Source of the DNA: Bacillota bacterium
GTDB taxonomy: Bacteria; Bacillota; Clostridia; Peptostreptococcales; Anaerovoracaceae
NCBI GenBank assembly: GCA_022793975.1
Contig: JAAWDW010000162.1
Location: 1-38,369, forward strand
Direction of reading: 5' to 3'
Length of the DNA stretch: 38,369 nucleotides
A program made the position numbers and the translations under genes. This document shows positions 1-6,099 of the stretch, piece after piece. Within the stretch, counting starts at the first letter, position 1; each line of letters begins with the position of its first letter. Under the pieces are notes generated by a model. It was given only the letters and a program-made list of their open reading frames with translations. It was not told the DNA's origin and did no database searches.

Positions 1-348
1 CCCCGCATATCCGGCAGCTACAGCTTTTGATATTTCGTTATGGTACCATTCTGCAGCGGGTACATCAGTAAAAGTAACTGATGACGTTGCGTTATTGCCA
101 AGTGCGTTGTTTACCATTTTTGTAAATTCCGCACGCGTTACCGGCTTGTCCGGCAGGAATGTACCGTCAGGATATCCGGAAATGATGTTTTTATTTGCGG
201 CATCAAGGATATAATCCTTTGCCCAGTGATTGTTTATGTCGCTGAAACTTGCGGCATAAGATGGGGCCGCCGATACCACAAAACCTGTAAAGACAGATCC
301 CAGTGTAAGAGAGGCAGTCAAAAGACTGCTGATTAAAGCTTTTTTCAT
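1..348 (-). CDS. SLH-domain surface protein, N-terminal part (cut by window edge)
   Basis: The visible 116 residues begin MKKALISSLLTASLTLG, a typical Sec signal peptide that probably ends near the AAPSYAA stretch. One complete SLH repeat follows (FSDINNHWAKDYILDAA, then GYPDGTFLPDKPVTRAEF), and then the start of a second (FTDVPAAEWYHNEISKAVAAGY). SLH repeats bind pyruvylated secondary cell-wall polymers, so the protein is expected to be non-covalently attached to the wall. The reading frame is open to base 1, so the rest of the protein lies outside the window. The start is supported by a purine-rich AAGGGAAGGG just upstream of the ATG at 348. The gene is divergent from the SLH operon at 678. 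Its C-terminal function cannot be judged. Confidence 0.88.
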   Translation of the reverse strand, partial: MKKALISSLLTASLTLGSVFTGFVVSAAPSYAASFSDINNHWAKDYILDAANKNIISGYPDGTFLPDKPVTRAEFTKMVNNALGNNATSSVTFTDVPAAEWYHNEISKAVAAGYAG

Positions 349-428
349 TTTCCCTTCCCTTTCTTTTTCTTTCTATTAAAAATCCCGCTTTAATTTTAAA
401 AATTATTATTTTTTTAAGGTACAAAATT

Positions 429-470
429 TTGATACTATACCAAAATAAATATACCACGAAACAGTATCAA
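429..470. promoter_or_regulatory. Candidate operator: inverted repeat TTGATACT-N26-AGTATCAA
   Basis: The two 8-bp arms are perfect. The repeat lies 80-120 bp upstream of the minus-strand SLH start and about 137 bp upstream of the plus-strand -35. The spacing suits two dimer half-sites on one helix face or a looped repressor. The binding protein is unknown, and an 8-bp pair in AT-rich DNA could be chance. Confidence 0.3.
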
Positions 471-606
471 CGGCAAGCCGCCTTTACTATATGTTTACAT
501 ATTGTAATTGTTAAGACGCGCAATTGTAACCAAAAGTTTCAAAAAAATCTTGTAGAATGTAAAAATTTATGAGAAGCGGTGAAAATCAAATGTAATATTA
601 GTGTAA

Positions 607-634
607 TGGACTTACAGGCTGAGTTTGGTATAAT
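607..634 (+). promoter_or_regulatory. Sigma-A-type promoter for the SLH operon
   Basis: TGGACT (607-612), a 16-bp spacer and a perfect TATAAT (629-634) lie 43 bp upstream of the first start codon. This is the best promoter match in the divergent region. Confidence 0.65.
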
Positions 635-677
635 GAGATGAGGAATATTTGGAATTTTTAATGAAAGGGACCAAGAG

Positions 678-1295
678 ATGAAAAGAAAGATAATAAGCAT
701 TTTATTTGTACTGGTATTTGTAATTACGGGCAGTACGGCGGTATTTGCGGCTGAAGGTGAAATCGATTATTCTCAGTGGGATTCACAGGCGTCATATCCA
801 AGCGATGTTGTAAATACTCCGCTTTTTCCGGCGGTAAAATTCCTTACAGACAGAAAAATAATTAATGGGTATGATGACGGACTTTTTCACGGGGATAAAA
901 ACATTACACGGGCGGAATTTACAAAGATGATGGTTATTGCGACTAACAATCAGAATGGGATGAATCAGCGTCCGGACGCCGGATTTACCGATTTGGAAAA
1001 TTGCTGGGCCAAGGATTACATAAATACGGCGGTTTCACTTAAACTTATAAACGGAATGGGCGACGGTACATTTGCGCCGAACGGTGATGTTACATACGCG
1101 CAAGTAATTGCTATTATCGTACGTTCCAAAGGTGTAACGGATGCGGAAATGGGCGCTTACGGACAGTGGCCTGATAACTACGCAAAGTATGCAACAATGT
1201 ACAATATGACGGGAGATATATTAATTTCCGACTGGGATGCACCTGCGCCGAGAGGTGATGTGGCAAAGATTCTTTACAGAAACCTGCCTAAGTAA
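678..1295 (+). CDS. Small SLH-only surface protein
   Basis: This 205-aa protein is a signal peptide (MKRKIISILFVLVFVITG..., probable cleavage after VFAA) followed almost only by SLH repeats. Repeat 1 is around residues 50-90 (NGYDDGLFHGDKNITRAEF). Repeat 2 is around 100-150 (FTDLENCWAKDYINTAVSL, NGMGDGTFAPNGDVTYAQ). A degenerate third lies around 158-203. With no other domain it may be a wall-bound spacer or cap. The start follows AAAGGGA with normal spacing. The next SLH gene begins 51 bp downstream on the same strand with no terminator between, so the two are probably co-transcribed. Confidence 0.9.
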   Translation: MKRKIISILFVLVFVITGSTAVFAAEGEIDYSQWDSQASYPSDVVNTPLFPAVKFLTDRKIINGYDDGLFHGDKNITRAEFTKMMVIATNNQNGMNQRPDAGFTDLENCWAKDYINTAVSLKLINGMGDGTFAPNGDVTYAQVIAIIVRSKGVTDAEMGAYGQWPDNYAKYATMYNMTGDILISDWDAPAPRGDVAKILYRNLPK

Positions 1296-1346
1296 ACAGG
1301 GTTTAGAGATGAAGTTATATAAGGAAAAGGAATAGGGGGAACAAAA

Positions 1347-2789
1347 ATGAAAAAGAAATTTATAAAAGTTGCGGCAGCCGCAATGTGTTTTGCAATGACA
1401 GCTTCGAGTATGGCGTTTGCGGCGGAGCTGCCGCGTGATGTGGAAGACAGCAGTATCGGAGGTTTTTCGAAAGCAATATCCGAACTTATGGATGCGGGTA
1501 TTGTTACAGGAGATGAAACAGGTCTTTTCCATCCTGCTAAAAATCTCAACCGTGCGGAGCTCTGCATTATGATAGTAAAAGCGATAGACCCGAAATTTGC
1601 CGATCTTACGGGCACGGTGACGATCGATGTTCCGGACAGTGGATTTACTGATATGAAAGGTTACGGATGGGCCAAGGCGCATATAAATTATGCGGCAAAT
1701 AACGATATCGCCAAAGGCTATACGGACGGCACATTCAAACCGGGAAACAACGTGACTATGGCCGAACTTGCGACATTTGCAGTAAGAGCATGCGGATATA
1801 CAGATAGCGATCTTACGGGCAGCTGGCCGCAGAATTATATATCAAAAGCAGAAGAACTCGGACTTTTTAATGGACTGGGCATAGTGGATACGGAAGGAAA
1901 TCTGATGACAGCATCGGCAATGCAGAAATTCGCAGCGCCGAAAGATATGGCGGCATATTTAATTTACAATGCGCTTCCTGCTATAAAGAAAGCAAATATT
2001 GAAAAAGATCAGCCGCAGGGAACAGATAAGGACACAACATCCAATATTCCGAACTTTGGCTCGTTTACATTTGCAAGCGGTTCGTTCAACTCGGACATTA
2101 ATACATATAACGGTATAGCGCTGGCAAAAGATGTGACGGTATTCGTATACGGCGATAAGAAAGATTACAAACGGGATATGACATTTGAAGATAACAGAAG
2201 CGCTTACAGAGAAACAACGGTATATAAGTACAAGAGCGTAAGTACTCCTGCATTTTATAAAATGTCCGGCGGCAAAATTACAGAAATGGTAGTGCCTGCA
2301 GATGTAGGATTCAGCGGAAAAATTTATTGCGTTATAAATTCGGCACAGAGCCGTGTGCTCAATTACGCAGGAGAGTCTGTGACAGGCATTGAGACTATTA
2401 CTGCGGGACGTGAAATTACGTGGTTTGCGGAAAAGGCGCTGACAGAATTCCCTGCAAAATCCGAATATATGACCGGCGAAATATATGAACTCTATGCGAG
2501 AGACGGTGAAATCAGAAGCATAGCAAAGGTTGGAGACGCGGACATAAAAGGTAAAGTATTTAAAGAATTTACAAACGGAATGACGGAAGTTGCGGATAAG
2601 AACGACGGTCTTATAAAGGTGGATTCGGATTGGTATTCGGTTAAGGACAATGCCGCTGTATATGTACTTGAAGATAATGAGTACAGTACGGGAAGTCTTT
2701 CGAGCATCAGAAAAGGCGATAAAGTAAGGCTTTATGATATTTCCGATGATGATGAATCTTCTGTTGACATCGTGGTCGTTAACAAGTAA
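1347..2789 (+). CDS. SLH-domain surface protein with S-layer-type C-terminal module
   Basis: This 480-aa protein has a signal peptide (MKKKFIKVAAAAMCFAMTAS..., cleavage near AFAAE) and three SLH repeats in about residues 36-215 (GYTDGTFKPGNNVTMAEL is clearest). After a Gln/Thr/Asp-rich linker near 218-232 comes a 250-residue region with no domain I recognise. Its last 45 residues (VYVLEDNEYSTGSLSSIRKG... ending SSVDIVVVNK) resemble the C-terminus of the large S-layer protein at 6024 (VIYVWNTDDEEWQVKTSLSSL... ending GFDVVMAY), so both probably share a terminal beta-rich module. The start follows AGGGGGA. The gene ends just before the hairpin at 2814. Confidence 0.9.
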   Translation: MKKKFIKVAAAAMCFAMTASSMAFAAELPRDVEDSSIGGFSKAISELMDAGIVTGDETGLFHPAKNLNRAELCIMIVKAIDPKFADLTGTVTIDVPDSGFTDMKGYGWAKAHINYAANNDIAKGYTDGTFKPGNNVTMAELATFAVRACGYTDSDLTGSWPQNYISKAEELGLFNGLGIVDTEGNLMTASAMQKFAAPKDMAAYLIYNALPAIKKANIEKDQPQGTDKDTTSNIPNFGSFTFASGSFNSDINTYNGIALAKDVTVFVYGDKKDYKRDMTFEDNRSAYRETTVYKYKSVSTPAFYKMSGGKITEMVVPADVGFSGKIYCVINSAQSRVLNYAGESVTGIETITAGREITWFAEKALTEFPAKSEYMTGEIYELYARDGEIRSIAKVGDADIKGKVFKEFTNGMTEVADKNDGLIKVDSDWYSVKDNAAVYVLEDNEYSTGSLSSIRKGDKVRLYDISDDDESSVDIVVVNK

Positions 2790-2813
2790 AATCGAATAAG
2801 AACAGTAAATGTG

Positions 2814-2836
2814 GGACTGCCAAGGCAGTCCTGTTT
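2814..2836 (+). terminator. Rho-independent terminator after the SLH operon
   Basis: GGACTGC (2814-2820), loop CAAG and GCAGTCC (2825-2831) form a perfect 7-bp stem, followed by TGTTT. It begins 24 bp after the SLH stop codon and directly precedes the AEC gene. The short U-tract suggests partial read-through. Confidence 0.65.
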
Positions 2837-2849
2837 AATTAGAGGTAAT

Positions 2850-3854
2850 ATGTACGAGCAGTTTTTTATAATTTTTGCGCTTGTTATTTTGGGCTTTTTT
2901 CTCGGGCGCAGGGAAATAATGGATGAAAGCACAAACGCGGGCATAAACAAGATGATAATGCGTTTTATCGTGCCTTGTATGTTCGTATATAAAATAGGAA
3001 GTCTTGAAATGACCGGGGAAACCATGCGCGAATTTTTTCTCACGGTGGCAGTATTTACGGTTATTTTGTTTGCAGGCGGATTGTATGCGCATATTTACGG
3101 TAAAATCCGAAAATTTCCTCGTGAGAATGCAAACGTTGCGGAGTTTTGTATGGTGCTTCCGAATAATGCTTTTATGGGATTTCCTGTTGCCAGTACATTT
3201 TTCGGGGAATTTGGTTTGCTGATGATGGCTGCCACGAATGCGGCAATGAATATATATATGTTTTCGTACGGTGTTATTCTGATGGACAGGGAGTCCGGCT
3301 TGAATGCTGAGGGCGGCGGCACTGATGAGAGCGACAAAACAGAGGGCGGCGGTAAAAAAGGCGGACAACATTCGCTTTTTGAGCACACAGTGCGTATTAT
3401 AAAGCATCTTATGAATCCGATGATGGCTTCACTTGTTGTTGCGCTTCTCATATGCGGGCTTGGTATAAGACTTCCGAGTGCTGTAAACGAACTCCTAGGA
3501 CAAATAAGCGGACTTTGTACGCCTTTGGCGATGCTATATGTAGGGTCAACGCTTTCAAGGGGTAGGTTGCTTGAAGTACTTAAAAGCAGTGTGGTAATAG
3601 AGTCAGGTCTGAACAAGATAATTATAATGCCTCTTATGGCATGGCTTATTGTTGCGTTCCTTCCGCTTACGCCGATAGCAAAAGCTATGTGCGTACTTGC
3701 AGCTTCGATGCCGACTGCAGCTATGACATCAATGCTGGCGGGTGATTACCGTCAGGATGTGAAGCTTGCGGGAATGATACTTCTTGTGTCGACAGCGCTT
3801 TCCGCAGCTTCGATGCTCGGATTTATACAGCTTATAAATATCTACATTATATAA
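2850..3854 (+). CDS. AEC-family permease (auxin efflux carrier type)
   Basis: This 334-aa integral membrane protein has about ten hydrophobic segments in two halves separated by a charged Gly-rich loop (about residues 148-175). It fits the AEC/bile-acid-fold family: an N-terminal FALVILGFFLGRR helix, NAFMGFPVASTFFGE in the first half and AASMPTAAMTSMLAGDY in the second. Family members transport small organic anions such as malate or malonate; the substrate here cannot be read. I place the start at the ATG at 2850, preceded by AGAGGT. An in-frame GTG at 2811 lies inside the preceding terminator hairpin. The ClC gene starts 15 bp downstream, so the two probably form an operon. Confidence 0.87.
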   Translation: MYEQFFIIFALVILGFFLGRREIMDESTNAGINKMIMRFIVPCMFVYKIGSLEMTGETMREFFLTVAVFTVILFAGGLYAHIYGKIRKFPRENANVAEFCMVLPNNAFMGFPVASTFFGEFGLLMMAATNAAMNIYMFSYGVILMDRESGLNAEGGGTDESDKTEGGGKKGGQHSLFEHTVRIIKHLMNPMMASLVVALLICGLGIRLPSAVNELLGQISGLCTPLAMLYVGSTLSRGRLLEVLKSSVVIESGLNKIIIMPLMAWLIVAFLPLTPIAKAMCVLAASMPTAAMTSMLAGDYRQDVKLAGMILLVSTALSAASMLGFIQLINIYII

Positions 3855-3869
3855 TACAGAGGACTGGTT

Positions 3870-5462
3870 ATGGATGAAGCAAAAAGAACGCTTGAAAGAG
3901 TAAAAAATTTTCATTATATATTGATACTTGAAGGTATGGCAGTTGGAGTTTTTTCCGGTATCGTCATAGTGCTTTTCAGACTTGCAATAAGTAAAGCCGA
4001 GGAATATATGTCGCTTCTTCGCGGATTTGCAGTTCACCGCGCGTTTATGGCGGTAGCACTGTTTTTTATAATTTTTGCGCTTGCTATGCTATGTGCTTTT
4101 CTCGTAAAAAAGGAAGGAATGATATCGGGCTCTGGTATTCCGCAGGTAAAAGGAGAGCTTACCGACCGTATTGAAACAAAGTGGTACAAAGTACTTGCTT
4201 TTAAATTTATCGGTGCGACAGCAGCAATAGGCGCGGGACTGTCTCTCGGAAGAGAGGGTCCGAGTGTACAGCTCGGCGCAATGGTGGGGAAAGGATTTTC
4301 GCGTATAACTAAAAAGCTGCATACGGAAGAAAAACTGCTTATGACCTGCGGTGCCGGTGCAGGGCTTGCGGCAGCATTTAATGCACCGCTTGCGGGAGTT
4401 GTTTTTTCACTTGAGGAACTTCATAAAAATTTTTCGGAAGAAGTGCTGCTTTCCACTATGGCGGCAGCTATAACGTCGGATTTTGTTTCGAGATATGTTT
4501 TTGGACTTGCACCGGTATTTTCGATAGAAACTCCGGAAATGCTGCCGCTGAAGTACTACTGGATTGTAATTGTGCTCGGTGTTTTTCTCGGAGCGCTCGG
4601 TGTTTTTTACAATGCATCGGTGAAGAAATCACAGAATATGTACGGACATATAAAAGATCCGTTTGTGAGAATTGTCATACCGTTTATTTTTGCAGCTGTA
4701 TTTTCTGTTATTTATCCGGGCGTACTCGGCGGAGGAAGCTCACTTGTGGAAGAAATTGCGGGTGGCGGCTTTGTTCTTAAGGGATTGCTGCTTCTTCTTT
4801 TGGTTAAGTATATTTATTCTATGCTCAGTTTCGGAAGCGGAGCGCCGGGTGGCATTTTTCTGCCGCTGCTCGTACTCGGCTCTGTAATCGGCGCTTCATT
4901 TTTTGAGATAGGTGCTCCGATTTTCGGCATAGATGAAGGATATCTTGCAAATTTTGTGATGTTCGGTATGGCAGGATATTTTGCGGCAATAGTAAGGGCC
5001 CCTATAACCGGAGTTATATTGATATCGGAGATGACCGGAAGCTTTTCTCATCTTCTTACCTTATCAATCGCATCTCTTGTTGCGTATGTAACAGCGGATA
5101 TTTTGGGAGGCAAACCGATTTACAATCAGCTTCTTGAACGTATTTTGTCAAACCGCGTAATAGAGGAAGGACGTGCTTCGGAATCTCGCAGCAGAAAACA
5201 CGGAGGCAAAAGTGCTGTAAGAAAAGTGCTTGTGGAAACGTCGGTATATTTCGGCGCAGCTTCCGATGGAATGAGAGTTTCTGAACTTTGCTTGCCGAAG
5301 GGCACACTGATAGTAAGTCTGACAAGAGACGGCGAAGAAATTGTACCACATGGTGAATCAGTGATAAAAGGCGGGGACCGTCTCGTAGTGCTGTGCGACA
5401 GTGACGAAACTGCGGCTGTCGATAATATTTTAGATGAAAAGTGCAGAAGAATTGAAATATAA
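3870..5462 (+). CDS. ClC-family chloride/proton antiporter with C-terminal RCK_C (TrkA_C) domain
   Basis: This 530-aa membrane protein shows the three ClC anion-pathway signatures: GSGIP (residues 87-91), GREGPSVQLG with the gating glutamate at about E129, and GSGAPGGIFLP near 323-333. FSLEELHKNF at about 179-188 carries a glutamate pair aligning with E202/E203 of E. coli ClC-ec1. With both gating and internal proton glutamates present, an H+-coupled antiporter is more likely than a channel. Residues of about 450-528 (LPKGTLIVSLTRDGEEIVPH ... GDRLVVLC) form an RCK_C-like ligand-binding domain, a common cytosolic fusion. The start follows AGAGGA. The gene is co-directional with the AEC permease 15 bp upstream. 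Likely roles are pH or anion homeostasis. Confidence 0.93.
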   Translation: MDEAKRTLERVKNFHYILILEGMAVGVFSGIVIVLFRLAISKAEEYMSLLRGFAVHRAFMAVALFFIIFALAMLCAFLVKKEGMISGSGIPQVKGELTDRIETKWYKVLAFKFIGATAAIGAGLSLGREGPSVQLGAMVGKGFSRITKKLHTEEKLLMTCGAGAGLAAAFNAPLAGVVFSLEELHKNFSEEVLLSTMAAAITSDFVSRYVFGLAPVFSIETPEMLPLKYYWIVIVLGVFLGALGVFYNASVKKSQNMYGHIKDPFVRIVIPFIFAAVFSVIYPGVLGGGSSLVEEIAGGGFVLKGLLLLLLVKYIYSMLSFGSGAPGGIFLPLLVLGSVIGASFFEIGAPIFGIDEGYLANFVMFGMAGYFAAIVRAPITGVILISEMTGSFSHLLTLSIASLVAYVTADILGGKPIYNQLLERILSNRVIEEGRASESRSRKHGGKSAVRKVLVETSVYFGAASDGMRVSELCLPKGTLIVSLTRDGEEIVPHGESVIKGGDRLVVLCDSDETAAVDNILDEKCRRIEI

Positions 5463-5612
5463 TTATCTTTATAGTGGGTGTGTTTTTGGCGGTAACAGAA
5501 ATAATAATGATTTATATAATGTAGATAGAAAAAGAAATTCGATTAAAGCAATTTGGTTAGATAGAATAAATGTACTTAAAGTTCACCATTATTAAAATGA
5601 TACAAAAATATT

Positions 5613-5641
5613 TGTCGAAAACAGAAATAAAATATGTCGAA
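5613..5641 (+). promoter_or_regulatory. Tandem candidate Spo0A boxes
   Basis: Two exact TGTCGAA heptamers, at 5613-5619 and 5635-5641, lie in the same orientation 22 bp apart, about two helical turns. Both continue as TGTCGAAAA. The 0A box of Firmicutes is TGTCGAA, usually in multiple copies. They lie about 220 bp upstream of the S-layer promoter and 150 bp downstream of the ClC stop. Which promoter they act on is not clear. Confidence 0.5.
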
Positions 5642-5730
5642 AAAACAATGAATTTTGGTTTTGAAAAACTTTAAAAATTATTGAAAAAAGCGAATAAAAA
5701 AGCTCAATAATGAAACGTTAACTTTTCCGT

Positions 5731-5767
5731 AACACTGCTGTAATGGACATTTCCGCGGCAGTGTTTT
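5731..5767 (+). terminator. Terminator-like hairpin upstream of the S-layer promoter
   Basis: AACACTGC (5731-5738) and GCAGTGTT (5758-5765) form an 8-bp perfect stem with a 19-nt loop, followed by TTATTAT. It probably ends transcription from the AEC-ClC operon and insulates the S-layer promoter. The long loop lowers confidence. Confidence 0.5.
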
Positions 5768-5858
5768 ATTATACTCATATACCTTGAAAACCGCGAAAAT
5801 ACTGTATTGCAAGACATAACAGATTCTATTACAGTTATATTACATTTGACTCAAAGAA

Positions 5859-5888
5859 TTGACTTGCGTCGGTCGACGAGGGTATAAT
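5859..5888 (+). promoter_or_regulatory. Strong promoter of the S-layer gene
   Basis: TTGACT (5859-5864), an 18-bp spacer and a perfect TATAAT (5883-5888). A second TTGACT lies at 5846-5851. The predicted transcript has an untranslated leader of about 130 nt, as is usual for highly expressed S-layer genes. The promoter lies just outside the 163-bp segment shared with the inverted gene copy, which begins at 5937. Confidence 0.75.
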
Positions 5889-5936
5889 CTAAACTGATAG
5901 TATGCGTGGAAGTCTCACCTTCTATACTTACTATTC

Positions 5937-6099
5937 ATAATGTCAAATTATCTTCGGAAGGGGAAGGTAGTTTGCAGGAACAAGTAGGCCCCTTCCAAAG
6001 AAAAATTTAGGAGGATACTCAAAATGAAAAAAGTACTTTCATTTGTACTGGTATTAACACTGGTACTCGGTAGCTTCTCAATGGTATTCGCTGCACCTG
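5937..6099 (+). repeat. S-layer leader/signal-peptide repeat, promoter-linked copy
   Basis: This 163-bp segment recurs in inverted orientation at 10791-10953 with five mismatches and no gaps. It covers most of the untranslated leader, the ribosome-binding site and the first 25 codons. Similarity stops abruptly upstream of 5937. It contains AGTAC-N8-GTACT (6032-6049), a small inverted repeat that could serve as a recombinase core site; that is speculation. Confidence 0.85.
5952..6001 (+). promoter_or_regulatory. Conserved 5'-leader hairpin of the S-layer mRNA
   Basis: GGAAGGGG (5956-5963) pairs with CCCCTTCC (5989-5996), and the stem extends outward past one mismatch. The loop is 25 nt. It sits about 20 nt before the start codon, immediately ahead of TTTAGGAGGA. 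All stem bases are kept in the inverted copy, while two of its differences fall in the loop. A role in mRNA stability or translation is likely. Confidence 0.6.

Larger units (their letters stand above)
349..677. other. Divergent intergenic region between two SLH transcription units
   Basis: An AT-rich 329-bp region with no gene I would support. It holds the plus-strand promoter for the gene at 678 (see 607-634). On the other side lies an inverted repeat, TTGATACT (429-436) and AGTATCAA (463-470), with a 26-bp spacer in front of the minus-strand SLH gene. No convincing -35/-10 pair was found for the minus gene. Confidence 0.6.
5463..5858. other. Long AT-rich regulatory region upstream of the S-layer gene
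   Basis: No gene is supported in this stretch. It contains two tandem Spo0A-box matches (5613-5641). It also contains an inverted repeat ATTATTGA (5677-5684) / TCAATAAT (5704-5711) with a 19-nt loop, and the terminator-like hairpin at 5731-5767. The region upstream of 5613 shows nothing I can interpret. Confidence 0.6.

Noticed and set aside
661..681. Six-codon frame (MKGTKR) overlapping the SLH start at 678
   Set aside because: Too short, no ribosome-binding site; its codons are the ribosome-binding region of the SLH gene.
2811..2849. In-frame GTG start for the AEC permease, adding 13 residues
   Set aside because: The GTG lies inside the terminator hairpin of the preceding operon and has no ribosome-binding site. 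The ATG at 2850 follows AGAGGT and opens directly into the first membrane helix.
2835..3407. Long minus-strand open frame opposite the AEC permease, and many similar ones opposite other genes
   Set aside because: They are Cys/His/Arg-rich translations antisense to strongly supported genes, without ribosome-binding sites or recognisable domains.
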